The notes under the pieces: model-generated | The model's input: the letters and a program-made list of their open reading frames with translations, nothing else | Told to the model about the DNA's origin: nothing | The model's database searches: none | Part shown: positions 1 to 6,998 of the stretch, one piece after another | How the letters are laid out: the number at the start of each line of letters is the position of its first letter | How positions within the stretch are numbered: position 1 is the stretch's first letter | Assembly (NCBI GenBank): GCA_937868455.1 | Contig: CALMMO010000199.1 | Coordinates: 1 to 13,619 of the forward strand | Reading direction: 5' to 3' | Length of the DNA stretch: 13,619 bases | From: an uncultured Marmoricola sp. | GTDB lineage: Bacteria > Actinomycetota > Actinomycetes > Propionibacteriales > Nocardioidaceae | Program-made: the position numbers and the translations under genes

Positions 1-118
1 GGCACAGGTGGATGAGTTCGCTCACAGGGGCATCTTTGCAAAGGTCTGAGCCAAAAAGACGATGTGCACCGGCCGTGAGTGGGTTGTGGCGTCGTACAAC
101 ACCTGCACCACCCGCCAC

Positions 119-150
119 TGCTTTGCGGGGGAGTTTGGTGCTTTGCGGGG
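119..150 (+). repeat. Direct repeat TGCTTTGCGGGG, two copies
   Basis: The 12-mer TGCTTTGCGGGG occurs exactly at 119-130 and 139-150, with start points 20 bp apart (about two helical turns). The second copy is also the left arm of the hairpin at 134-175. Its function is unknown; it could be a protein-binding repeat or part of a dispersed intergenic repeat. Confidence 0.75.
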
Positions 151-175
151 AGGATCTCCCCCGCAAGGTGCCAAA
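134..175 (+). repeat. Long GC-rich stem-loop, about 17 bp with G-U pairs
   Basis: Bases 134-150 pair with 159-175. The core TTGCGGGG (143-150) pairs perfectly with CCCCGCAA (159-166); outside it three G-U wobbles and one G-C pair connect to TTTGG/CCAAA. As RNA this is a continuous stem of about 17 bp around an 8-nt loop. No T-run follows, so it does not look like an intrinsic terminator. The right arm overlaps the next inverted repeat by four bases, so the two helices may compete at their shared edge. Confidence 0.65.
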
Positions 176-199
176 GTCACAGGTTTACTTGTGACTTTG
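172..199 (+). repeat. Perfect 10-bp inverted repeat CAAAGTCACA / TGTGACTTTG
   Basis: CAAAGTCACA (172-181) is mirrored exactly by TGTGACTTTG (190-199) around the 8-nt loop GGTTTACT. The right arm and loop belong to the 29-bp repeat shared with the far end of the window. No T-tract follows. It could be an operator, an RNA hairpin or a dispersed palindromic repeat. Confidence 0.8.
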
Positions 200-208
200 C
201 CGCCCCAA
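180..208 (+). repeat. Copy 1 of a 29-bp repeat shared with the right end of the window
   Basis: Starting with CAGGTTTACTTGTGACTTT (180-198), this segment matches the minus strand of 13556-13584: 19 bases are identical in a row, and 26 of 29 over the whole segment. It lies about 120 bp upstream of the ugpC start and points towards that gene. An exact 19-mer match is not expected by chance in a window of this size, so this is probably a member of a repeat family or a shared regulatory site. Confidence 0.75.
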
Positions 209-291
209 CCCACGCATCCCCCGCTGCGCTCTCTATACGCCAAACCATGCAGCCACCTAGGGTGGGAGCAATCACCCCTACAACGGATCGT

Positions 292-309
292 CCGGCACGT
301 TCCTGCCGG
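292..309 (+). repeat. Small hairpin just upstream of the ugpC ribosome binding site
   Basis: CCGGCA (292-297) and TGCCGG (304-309) form a perfect 6-bp stem around a 6-nt loop, two bases before the GAGGAG ribosome binding site (312-317). It may affect translation of ugpC, or simply be a stable leader hairpin. No regulatory role is shown. Confidence 0.4.
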
Positions 310-329
310 TTGAGGAGATGAGTTAGAAG

Positions 330-1397
330 ATGGCAACTGTTTCATTTAGAGGCGCGCAACGGTGGTATCCCAACACCGACAAGCCGGCCGTTCCAGGTGT
401 TGATCTGGAGATCAAAGACGGCGAATTCATGGTGCTGGTCGGGCCTTCGGGTTGTGGCAAATCCACGACCCTCCGCATGTTGGCTGGGCTTGAAGAGGTC
501 AACAGAGGCCAGATCTTCATCGGGGATCGCGACGTGACCCACCTGCCGCCCAAGGACCGCGACATCGCGATGGTGTTCCAAAACTATGCGCTCTACCCGC
601 ACATGACTGTCGCCGAAAACATGGCGTTCGCTTTGAAGATGGCGAAGGTGCCCGCTGAGGAGCGACGTAAGGCGGTTGAGGAAGCTGCACGGATCTTGAA
701 CCTCACCGAGTACCTCGAGCGCAAGCCCAAGGCACTCTCTGGCGGTCAGCGCCAACGTGTGGCGATGGGCCGCGCGATCGTGCGCAAGCCACAGGTCTTT
801 TGCATGGACGAGCCCTTGTCGAACCTCGACGCAAAGATGCGCGTTCAGACCCGCACCGACATCGCCAAGTTGCAGGCGGACCTTGGCGTTACCACCGTCT
901 ATGTCACCCACGATCAGGTCGAGGCTATGACGATGGGTGATCGGGTTGCGGTGATGAAGGAAGGCGTCTTGCAGCAGGTTGATAGCCCGCTCGCGCTCTA
1001 TGACCACCCGGTGAACCTGTTCGTGGCTGGCTTTATTGGCTCACCGCAGATGAACCTCATCGGTGCGGTCGCCTCAGATGGCAAGGTCATGATCGACGAC
1101 TACGAAGTGCCAGTCGATGACAAGGCGAAGGCGAGCATGCACGGCAAGGTCACCATCGGCGTGCGGCCCGAGGCTTGGCGCATGGTGCCGGCAGGTCAGG
1201 GCATCCCCGTCGATGTGAGTGTCGTGGAAGAACTCGGCGCCGACGGATTTGTGTACGGCACCACTGGTGAGAACAACATCATCGTTCGGATCAGTGGCCG
1301 CGACACCGTCAAGCGTGGTGATGTCATCCATTTGGCCACCGACGCCTCCAATGTGCACGTGTTCAACACCGACACTGGCGAGCGTTTGAGTCTGTGA
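330..1397 (+). CDS. ugpC: Sugar ABC importer ATP-binding protein, UgpC/MsiK type
   Basis: Cytoplasmic ATPase that powers one or more carbohydrate importers of the CUT1 class (355 aa, near the family norm). Visible motifs are Walker A GPSGCGKST (38-46), Q-loop Q84, signature LSGGQ (136-140), Walker B ending DEP (156-162), D-loop NLD (165-167) and switch His194 in VTHDQ. The remainder, from about residue 235, is the MalK/UgpC-type C-terminal regulatory domain with TOBE-like strands. No permease or sugar-binding protein gene is adjacent, which fits the MsiK situation in actinobacteria, where one ATPase serves several importers; the actual substrates cannot be read from the sequence. The start has GAGGAG 12 nt upstream, slightly distant. 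The gene is monocistronic here, with a terminator directly after it. The family call is secure; the glycerol-phosphate specificity implied by the symbol is not. Confidence 0.93.
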   Translation: MATVSFRGAQRWYPNTDKPAVPGVDLEIKDGEFMVLVGPSGCGKSTTLRMLAGLEEVNRGQIFIGDRDVTHLPPKDRDIAMVFQNYALYPHMTVAENMAFALKMAKVPAEERRKAVEEAARILNLTEYLERKPKALSGGQRQRVAMGRAIVRKPQVFCMDEPLSNLDAKMRVQTRTDIAKLQADLGVTTVYVTHDQVEAMTMGDRVAVMKEGVLQQVDSPLALYDHPVNLFVAGFIGSPQMNLIGAVASDGKVMIDDYEVPVDDKAKASMHGKVTIGVRPEAWRMVPAGQGIPVDVSVVEELGADGFVYGTTGENNIIVRISGRDTVKRGDVIHLATDASNVHVFNTDTGERLSL

Positions 1398-1405
1398 ACC
1401 AAATC

Positions 1406-1448
1406 CTCGTGGGCGGCTTCAGCGATGGAGTCGCCCACGAGTCTTTTT
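1406..1448 (+). terminator. Intrinsic terminator of ugpC
   Basis: CTCGTGGGCG (1406-1415) pairs with CGCCCACGAG (1432-1441). The stem continues inward to about 15 bp with two G-U pairs (1406-1420/1427-1441), closing on a hexaloop, and is followed by TCTTTTT. It ends transcription coming from ugpC. Read from the other strand the hairpin follows the stop of the hydrolase gene but lacks a proper T-run, so bidirectional action is only possible. Confidence 0.88.
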
Positions 1449-2349
1449 AGGAGACGAGCGAGGCGCGGTTCGCCGTACGTCGAATTGCGTCAGCAAACGT
1501 CGGCCACAGTTGTTCTGGCAAGTCGTGGGCCATGCCCTTGATGAGCACGAACTCTGCGCCCGGGATCGCCCGAGCCGTCGCCCGGCCGCCCGTGACGTGC
1601 ACGAGTGGGTCAGAGTCGCCGTGTACGACGCACACCGGCATCCGCAAACCGCCTAGGGCCTTTTGGCGGTTGTCTTGAGTCAGCACTGCCAGCATCTGGC
1701 GCATCACACCGCTGGCATTGAAACCTCGGTCGAAGGTTTCGCCAGCGCGCGACTTGAGTGACTCACGATCGGTGGGATAAGCCGGTGAGCCGATGACCTT
1801 CCACGTGCGCGCTGCGGCTTCGGCGTAGGCCGTGCGACCGGGCGCAGTTGGCGCAAGCAAGATGGGCAGCATCTTGGGGTGTTGCCAACCGACCGTGCGC
1901 TTGCCAATGGTCGACATGATCGAAGTCAGCGAACGAACGCGTTCGGGCGCCGCGATAGCCATCGTCTGAGCGATCATGCCGCCCATCGACACGCCGGTGA
2001 CGTGCGCGGACTTCCAACCCAGATGATCCATGAGTCCGAAGGCGTCAGCGGCCAAATCATTGATGGAGTACGGCGCAGCAGCAGGAGCCCCCGCGAAGGC
2101 CTTGACCAGCATCGGACGGGTGACTCGTGCGTTGACCTTGGTCGACTTGCCGGTGTCGCGGTTGTCGTAGCGCACCACGAAAAACCCCTGGTCAGCCAGT
2201 TGGCTGCACAGCTTTGAGTCCCACCAGGTCATTGGCCCGCCAAGGCCCATCACGAGCAGCAGTGGTTCGTCGGTGGGGTCACCGAAGGTTTGATAGCACA
2301 ACTCGATGCCCGGGCTAATCGGGGCGAAGAGTTCCTCTGAGACCAACAT
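1447..2349 (-). CDS. Alpha/beta-fold hydrolase
   Basis: Serine hydrolase of the alpha/beta-fold superfamily, 300 aa, predicted cytoplasmic because no signal peptide is visible. The oxyanion-hole region is VMGLGG (33-38), the nucleophile is Ser121 in GVSMGG, and the likely acid and base are Asp247 (HGDSDP) and His275 (GMAHD). It resembles actinobacterial hydrolases annotated as RdmC-like or generic alpha/beta hydrolases; the substrate is unknown. I chose the ATG at 2349 because GAAAGG lies 6 nt upstream and the family N-terminus begins there; the open frame extends 26 residues further without support. Candidate -10 boxes are TAAACT (2383-2378) and TAACTT (2371-2366). The stop codon TAA at 1449-1447 uses the end of the ugpC terminator T-run, so the two genes converge tightly. 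It is divergent from another hydrolase gene. Confidence 0.88.
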   Translation of the reverse strand: MLVSEELFAPISPGIELCYQTFGDPTDEPLLLVMGLGGPMTWWDSKLCSQLADQGFFVVRYDNRDTGKSTKVNARVTRPMLVKAFAGAPAAAPYSINDLAADAFGLMDHLGWKSAHVTGVSMGGMIAQTMAIAAPERVRSLTSIMSTIGKRTVGWQHPKMLPILLAPTAPGRTAYAEAAARTWKVIGSPAYPTDRESLKSRAGETFDRGFNASGVMRQMLAVLTQDNRQKALGGLRMPVCVVHGDSDPLVHVTGGRATARAIPGAEFVLIKGMAHDLPEQLWPTFADAIRRTANRASLVS

Positions 2350-2434
2350 GTTCGACCTTTCGGGGAAGTTACTGCAGAGTTTAACGATTCGGTCAGGTTC
2401 GGTTGAGGTACGTGACCTAGAGCACATTGCGGCC

Positions 2435-2440
2435 TAATCT
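2435..2440 (+). promoter_or_regulatory. Putative leaderless promoter (-10) of the lipase-like gene
   Basis: TAATCT lies 6 nt before the ATG at 2447, and GTGACC at 2412-2417 is a fair -35 (TGAC in common with TTGACA) at 17-bp spacing. No Shine-Dalgarno is present, so the transcript probably starts at or next to the start codon. A short inverted repeat AGGT-N5-ACCT (2406-2418) covers the -35 and could be an operator. Confidence 0.6.
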
Positions 2441-2446
2441 GCTGCA

Positions 2447-3313
2447 ATGAACACTTCGCTCGGGTCGTTCCTCTCACCTCCAGGGTTCGTTGGACCCCAA
2501 GGATTGAAGGCCCTGGCACGCGAAGGCACGGTGATGATCGAGGGCTTGGCCCACGTTCGCCACATGCGCGCAAAGCGCAAGCACCACGAAGCATTGCCCC
2601 TCCACGGCGAGCACCGCCGAGAAGCAACCACGCCGGTGCTGTTGATCCCAGGTTTTATGGCCGGTGACTGGAGTCTCTCGCGGATGGCAGCCGGCCTGAG
2701 GCTGGAGGGGTTTCGCACCTACAAGTCGCACATCATGGTCAATGTGGGCTGCACCCGCGAAGCGGTGGATCGCTTGGAACTTCGCTTGGAAGCGATTGCC
2801 AGTGCACGCGACTCCAAGGTGCTCATTGTTGGCCACTCTCTGGGCGGCATGTTGGCCCGCGGCCTAGCCGCGAGACGTCCGGATTTGGTGGGCGGCATCG
2901 TCACCATGGGCAGCCCTGTGATGGCCCCTGGTGCCATCCATCGTGTTATTGCCTGGGACGCCGAGATGCTGGGGCGACTGAACAAGGCGGGAGTACCAGC
3001 CACGATGAGCGCCGATTGTCTCTCTGGCCCGTGCGCCGAGGCAGCGTTTGAGGAGATGCAACAACCTCTTAACGAGGTGGGCTACACCGCGATCTTCTCG
3101 CACCGTGACGGCATCGTGTCGCCGGCCAGTTGTCTTGATCCGATGGCTCAAGAGCATGTTGAGGTGAAGGCCAGCCACGTTGGCATGGCGTTAGACCCGA
3201 CGACCTTTGAGCACGTGGCTCGATCGCTGCGCGGATTTGAGTTGGCTATGCGGGCCAGCGCTTTGGCAGATCCTTCAGCCGTGGCGGATTTGCCCCGGCG
3301 CGCGAGCAAGTGA
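2447..3313 (+). CDS. Lipase-like alpha/beta hydrolase
   Basis: 288-aa serine hydrolase of the lipase/PGAP1-like kind. The first 60 residues form a basic, His-rich lead without a signal peptide. The oxyanion segment is LLIPGFMAGD (65-74), the nucleophile is Ser131 in VGHSLGG, and Asp221 (SHRDGIVSP) and His244 (ASHVGM) fit as acid and base. The substrate is probably an ester or lipid, but this is inference from the fold. The gene appears leaderless (see the -10 box 6 nt upstream). The last 22 or so residues, rich in Ala, Arg and Pro, are encoded in a 68-bp stretch that is antisense to the end of the kinase gene; the lipase domain is complete before that, so the tail may be a late extension by loss of an earlier stop. 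It is transcribed divergently from the hydrolase at 1447-2349. Confidence 0.85.
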   Translation: MNTSLGSFLSPPGFVGPQGLKALAREGTVMIEGLAHVRHMRAKRKHHEALPLHGEHRREATTPVLLIPGFMAGDWSLSRMAAGLRLEGFRTYKSHIMVNVGCTREAVDRLELRLEAIASARDSKVLIVGHSLGGMLARGLAARRPDLVGGIVTMGSPVMAPGAIHRVIAWDAEMLGRLNKAGVPATMSADCLSGPCAEAAFEEMQQPLNEVGYTAIFSHRDGIVSPASCLDPMAQEHVEVKASHVGMALDPTTFEHVARSLRGFELAMRASALADPSAVADLPRRASK

Positions 3314-4157
3314 TCGCTGCTGCCGCAGCAGCGCCAGCGATGACCTGATTGAGCCCCTCAGTCGATGTGGGCAGGCCCGCCCCATAGGCGGTCAAAGCGC
3401 CTTGTTCCATCAAAATCGCCAGCATCGCTGACATGAACGAGTCACCGGCCCCGACTGTGTCGACCACATCAACCTTCGGCGCTGGACAGTGGGTCTCGAC
3501 GCCTTGGGTGTAGGCGGTAGCCCCCTTTGCGCCGTCGGTAATCACCACAAGTTCGGTGCGTTCGCCGGTGAGCAAGGTCCGCGCAATGTCGCCGTAGTCA
3601 GCACCTGGATGCACGAGAGCAACATCTTCGGCGCTCATCTTGATCAAGGTGGCTCGCTCGCCGATAGTCTCGATGTCTCGCCATGCTTGCTCGGCCGATT
3701 CCATGAACTGTGGCCGCAGGTTGGGGTCGAAACTAATCACCACATCTCGTCCCCAGGCCTGGTCAACGAGGTCCATCACACTGGCTCGCCCGGGTTCGAG
3801 CGCGGTGCCCAGCGACCCGACATGCAGCACATCGCAGCGCGGCAACTCTTGATGCGGCAGCGTCCACTCGAGGTCGAACTCGTAGTGGGCTTCGCCGTTG
3901 GCGTTCACAGTGGCTCGTGCAGTGTTGGTGCGTCCCGAGTGGGTCGGAGAGGCAACTACTTCGACTTCATTAGCCCTTAGGTGCTCTAAGACCGCGTCGG
4001 CACGAGCGTCGTGACCGACCTGGGTGATCAGCAGGGCCGATTGGTCCAAACGAGCCAGGCCGACTGCGATGTTGAGCGGGCCGCCACCAACGTGCTCGGC
4101 ATCGTGTGATCCCTCAGGGACGATGTCGAGCAGCGACTCGCCAACAACAACGATCAT
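3246..4157 (-). CDS. PfkB-family carbohydrate kinase, probable fructokinase
   Basis: 303-aa cytoplasmic sugar kinase of the ribokinase/PfkB superfamily, transferring phosphate from ATP to a sugar. The N-terminal signature GGGPLNIAVGLARL is at 24-37, and the C-terminal signature DTVGAGDSF at 233-241 contains the anion hole and the catalytic base Asp239. The segments FDPNLRP (143-149) and KMSAEDV (173-179) are those seen in bacterial fructokinases, so fructose is the best guess; other sugars cannot be excluded. The start ATG lies only 3 nt after the glpX stop, so the gene is the second of a glpX-kinase operon; no strong ribosome binding site is visible and translational coupling is likely. Fructose 6-phosphate, the presumed product, is also the product of GlpX. 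The conserved C-terminal end (PPRLKDLP) lies inside the 68-bp overlap with the lipase-like gene. Confidence 0.88.
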   Translation of the reverse strand: MIVVVGESLLDIVPEGSHDAEHVGGGPLNIAVGLARLDQSALLITQVGHDARADAVLEHLRANEVEVVASPTHSGRTNTARATVNANGEAHYEFDLEWTLPHQELPRCDVLHVGSLGTALEPGRASVMDLVDQAWGRDVVISFDPNLRPQFMESAEQAWRDIETIGERATLIKMSAEDVALVHPGADYGDIARTLLTGERTELVVITDGAKGATAYTQGVETHCPAPKVDVVDTVGAGDSFMSAMLAILMEQGALTAYGAGLPTSTEGLNQVIAGAAAAAAITCSRAGANPPRLKDLPKRWPA

Positions 4158-4160
4158 CGG

Positions 4161-5186
4161 TTAGTGCTCGTAGTCCACGCCGGAGTACGCCCTCATCTTG
4201 CTGAGGGAGTGTTGACTCACGATCGAGCGGATCGTGCCGCTGCGCGAACGCATCACCAGCGAGTGGGTGGAGGCGCCGCCACCGCGGTAACGCACCCCGC
4301 GCATCAACTCTCCATCGGTGATGCCAGTGGCCACAAAGAAGGTGTCTTCGCCACGCACCAAATCATTCGTGGAGAGTACGGCGTCAAGATCGTGTCCGGC
4401 GTCGAGAGCTTGCTGGCGCTCATCGTCATCGCGGGGGCACAACCGACCCTGGATGACGCCATCGAGTGACTTCATCGCGCAGGCCGCGATGATGCCCTCG
4501 GGGGTGCCGCCGATGCCCATCATCAAGTCAATGCCGGTGCCTTCTTTGGCGGCCATGATCGCGCCCGCAACATCGCCGTCGACGATGAACTTGATGCGTG
4601 CACCTGCCGCCCGGATCTCATCGACCAGCTTCTGGTGGCGCGGTCGATCGAGCAACACGACGGTGACGTCTTCGGCATGGCTGCCTTTGGCTTTGGCGAC
4701 CCGCTTGATGTTCTCGGCAACAGGCAGTCGGATGTCGACGAGGTCGGCAGCGTCGGGGCCGGTGACAAGTTTGTCCATGTAGAAGACCGCAGAGGGGTCA
4801 TACATCGTGCCGCGCGGAGCCACTGCGAGCACGGCAATTGCGTTCATCATGCCCTTGGCTGTCAGCGTGGTGCCGTCGATCGGATCCACGGCGACGTCGC
4901 ACTCGGGACCGGTGCCATCGCCGACCTGCTCGCCGTTGTAGAGCATCGGCGCATTGTCTTTCTCGCCTTCGCCAATGACGACAGTGCCGTTCATTCCGAC
5001 AGTCGAGATCAGCAGACGCATCGCGTTGACTGCGACACCATCGGCGCCGTTTTTGTCTCCTCGACCCACCCATCTGCCGGCAGCCATGGCTGCAGCTTCG
5101 GTGACACGGACGAGCTCCAAAGCCAAGTTTCGGTCGGGGCGTCCGGTGTCGACAAGCAATTCATTGGGGGTCAGCGACTCGGTCAT
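4161..5186 (-). CDS. glpX: Class II fructose-1,6-bisphosphatase
   Basis: Hydrolyses fructose 1,6-bisphosphate to fructose 6-phosphate, the committed step of gluconeogenesis, in the cytoplasm. The protein is 341 aa, normal for actinobacterial GlpX. Visible signatures are the metal- and substrate-binding GEGEKDNAP (72-80), DPIDGTT (101-107) and the downstream GIGGTPEGI segment. The N-terminus [20 protein letters not shown] is family-typical and supports the ATG at 5186; the open frame runs 30 residues further upstream into modC without support. The start is 10 bp after the modC stop. A -10-like TAGCAT is placed 7 nt before the ATG with no Shine-Dalgarno, suggesting an independent leaderless transcript even though mod read-through could also reach it. 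The sugar kinase gene follows after 3 nt. Confidence 0.95.
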   Translation of the reverse strand: MTESLTPNELLVDTGRPDRNLALELVRVTEAAAMAAGRWVGRGDKNGADGVAVNAMRLLISTVGMNGTVVIGEGEKDNAPMLYNGEQVGDGTGPECDVAVDPIDGTTLTAKGMMNAIAVLAVAPRGTMYDPSAVFYMDKLVTGPDAADLVDIRLPVAENIKRVAKAKGSHAEDVTVVLLDRPRHQKLVDEIRAAGARIKFIVDGDVAGAIMAAKEGTGIDLMMGIGGTPEGIIAACAMKSLDGVIQGRLCPRDDDERQQALDAGHDLDAVLSTNDLVRGEDTFFVATGITDGELMRGVRYRGGGASTHSLVMRSRSGTIRSIVSQHSLSKMRAYSGVDYEH

Positions 5187-5193
5187 AACCCCG

Positions 5194-5199
5194 ATGCTA
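5194..5199 (-). promoter_or_regulatory. Putative leaderless promoter (-10) of glpX, overlapping the modC stop
   Basis: Read on the minus strand, TAGCAT ends 7 nt before the glpX ATG (5186). Its first three bases are the TAG stop codon of modC (5199-5197). No good -35 is visible around 5217-5223. The spacing matches the other probable leaderless genes in this window. Confidence 0.5.
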
Positions 5200-6222
5200 T
5201 CGGTTCGACGCGGGAGCCGGTTTGGTCTCGGTGACGCTGACTTCGGTGGCCTTGACGGCCGCATAAATGTGGGCACCGACTGTGATGTTGAGCTCGGTCG
5301 CTGCAGCGGGCGTGAGGTCGGCCCAGATGGGTGGTGAGGCTAGGTGGACCCGGGTGATCTCGCCGGTGCTGACCACTTGGGTCACGCGCGTATGCCACAC
5401 GTTGCGAGCCGAACTCAGCGGTGGTGCAGTGGCCAGGGTGACTGCCGTTGGTGCAAACGTCGCTAACACTGGTCCGTTGCTGCTCGAGCCTGCGTGCACC
5501 TTCGTGGTCGCGTCGAGGTTGATCACGTGCCCGTGGGCAGTGCCTCGCAGCACGTTTGCGCCCGTGAGGCGGGCCACGTGCGCAGTGCGCGGCGCCGCGG
5601 CAACCTCATGAAGGTGGCCGACCTGGGCCACCCGCCCTTCTTCGAGTACGACGACGTTGCTAGCCAACGTGGCCACATCGATTGCATCGTGGGTGACCAT
5701 GATTGTGATCCGGTCGTTGAAGTGCGGTTCGAGCTCGACTCGCAATCCTTCGGCGACACCCACGTCCAGAGCCGAGAATGGTTCATCAAGGAGCAGCACA
5801 GCCGGCTCGATCGCCAAGGCCCTAGCCATGGCGACCCGTTGCGATTCACCGCCAGACAAGGTGGTGACGTCGCGCTTGGCTAGGTGGTTGATGCCGAGTT
5901 GATCTAGCCACTGTGCCGCCACGGTGAGTGCCGCGCGCCGGCGTACTCCTCGGGCCTGGGGGCCGAAAGCAACGTTGTGAAGCACATCGAGGTGTGGAAA
6001 GAGGGCGCCCTCTTGAGGGACCAGTCCCACCGATCGCTGCTCGGGCGGAAGGTGGCTCCAGTCGTTGGTACCGACCCTCACCGATTGTGCTGGCGAGAGC
6101 CCGGCGATGGCGTGCAGCAGGCTCGTCTTGCCGGCCCCGTTGGGTCCAACGACAGTGGTCACCCCAGTTGAGAAAGCCAGGTCGATCTCGTGGAGGGGTG
6201 CGTGGTCGATGCGAACCTTCAT
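5197..6222 (-). CDS. modC: Molybdate ABC importer ATP-binding protein
   Basis: ATPase of the molybdate (possibly also tungstate) importer ModABC; it works at the inner face of the membrane with ModB. It is 341 aa, typical for ModC. Walker A GPNGAGKT is at 26-33, Q-loop Q70, signature LSGGESQR at 122-129, Walker B LLLDEP at 143-148, and switch His178 in VTHD. The C-terminal third contains TOBE-like segments, including a stretch beginning SARNVW, as expected for the oxyanion-binding Mop-type domain. The start at 6222 is chosen because its ATG overlaps the modB stop (ATGA); the frame extends 6 codons upstream only to a TTG. It is the last gene of the mod operon. Confidence 0.93.
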   Translation of the reverse strand: MKVRIDHAPLHEIDLAFSTGVTTVVGPNGAGKTSLLHAIAGLSPAQSVRVGTNDWSHLPPEQRSVGLVPQEGALFPHLDVLHNVAFGPQARGVRRRAALTVAAQWLDQLGINHLAKRDVTTLSGGESQRVAMARALAIEPAVLLLDEPFSALDVGVAEGLRVELEPHFNDRITIMVTHDAIDVATLASNVVVLEEGRVAQVGHLHEVAAAPRTAHVARLTGANVLRGTAHGHVINLDATTKVHAGSSSNGPVLATFAPTAVTLATAPPLSSARNVWHTRVTQVVSTGEITRVHLASPPIWADLTPAAATELNITVGAHIYAAVKATEVSVTETKPAPASNR

Positions 6223-6998
6223 CGCAATCCGCCTAACCAACGACCCCGCAGGGCGGCCAGCACTCCCACGCAGATGATGAGGAGGAGCAAAGACACCACG
6301 ATTGCCGCGTCCGGATCGGCCTGAAGTTGGGTGTAGACCTCCAGCGGCAATGTGCGCGTGGTGCCGGGGTAGTTGCCAGCAAATGTGATCGTCGCACCAA
6401 ACTCACCCAGCGATCTGGCCCAGGCCAGCACGGCTCCGGCGATGAGGGCAGGTCGCGCCAGGGGCAGACCTACTCGACGAAATCGTGTCCATGCGTCAGC
6501 ACCCAGCGTGCTGGCGACGTCTTCGAGTCGAGGAGGCAGTGCTCGAAATCCCTCCTCAGTGCTGAGGATGAAGAACGGCATAGCCACAAACGAATGAGCC
6601 AGCACCACTGCAATTGAGGTGTAAGGGATGCTCAAACCAAAGCCGTCACGCAGAGGCGCGCCCAAGAAGCCATTGCGGCCAAAGGCGGAGAGCAACGCGA
6701 CCCCCGCGACCACCGGAGGCACCACCAGCGGGGTGAGCAAGATCCCGCGCAGTAATGATTTGAATCGGAACTGAGCTCGGGCCAGGACCCAACTCAGCGG
6801 GATGCCGAGCAGCACACACACGGCAGTTGACGCAGTTGAGGTCCACACCGAGAGCCACAGCGCACTGAGAGTGGCCGGTGCGGTGAGCAGTGAACCAAAG
6901 GTGCTCAGCGGTGCTCGCAGTACTAACCCAATGATGGGCAAGACCAGCAGCCCGGCCCCAAGGGATGCCGGGATGAGCAGGCGCCGAGGCACCGTCAC
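6219..6998 (-). CDS. modB: Molybdate ABC importer permease
   Basis: Integral membrane subunit of the molybdate importer, 259 aa, with about six hydrophobic segments (the first near residues 7-27, the last near 233-250). The cytoplasmic coupling (EAA) loop is clear: EDVASTLGADAWTRF followed by RRVGLPLARPAL, which docks onto ModC. The signature GEFGAT near the following helix is typical of ModB and CysT/W-type permeases. The start codon is GTG at 6998, overlapping the modA stop as GTGA, and the stop overlaps the modC start as ATGA, so the three genes are translationally coupled. Confidence 0.94.
   Translation of the reverse strand: MTVPRRLLIPASLGAGLLVLPIIGLVLRAPLSTFGSLLTAPATLSALWLSVWTSTASTAVCVLLGIPLSWVLARAQFRFKSLLRGILLTPLVVPPVVAGVALLSAFGRNGFLGAPLRDGFGLSIPYTSIAVVLAHSFVAMPFFILSTEEGFRALPPRLEDVASTLGADAWTRFRRVGLPLARPALIAGAVLAWARSLGEFGATITFAGNYPGTTRTLPLEVYTQLQADPDAAIVVSLLLLIICVGVLAALRGRWLGGLR

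Larger units (their letters stand above)
1..329. other. Non-coding leader region upstream of ugpC
   Basis: No open frame here looks like a protein: the short frames are low-complexity and overlap one another. The stretch holds a perfect palindrome CTTTGCAAAG (34-43), a directly repeated 12-mer (119-130 and 139-150), a long hairpin (134-175), a perfect 10-bp inverted repeat (172-199) and small inverted repeats at 253-265 and 292-309. The last 20 bases carry the ribosome binding site of ugpC. No tRNA or other known RNA is recognisable. I found no convincing -35/-10 pair; TATACG at 234-239 is only weakly -10-like. Confidence 0.7.

Noticed and set aside
119..199. CRISPR-like array from the short direct repeats
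   Set aside because: Only two 12-bp repeats, with an 8-bp spacer, and no cas gene nearby.
134..199. Intrinsic terminators of a gene to the left of the window
   Set aside because: Neither hairpin is followed by a T-run on either strand.
22..345. Long open frame on the minus strand, and overlapping frames on plus, in the leader region
   Set aside because: No recognisable domain; it spans hairpins and the start of ugpC, and several frames overlap, as expected in G+C-rich non-coding DNA.
342..1007. 221-codon frame antisense to ugpC
   Set aside because: It is a frame shadow of a clearly conserved ATPase and has no family features of its own.
4635..5234. 199-codon frame antisense to glpX
   Set aside because: It mirrors conserved GlpX sequence, with no ribosome binding site or domain.
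6223..6240. TTG start of modC six codons upstream
   Set aside because: The ATG at 6222 overlaps the modB stop as ATGA, the same coupling seen elsewhere in the operon.
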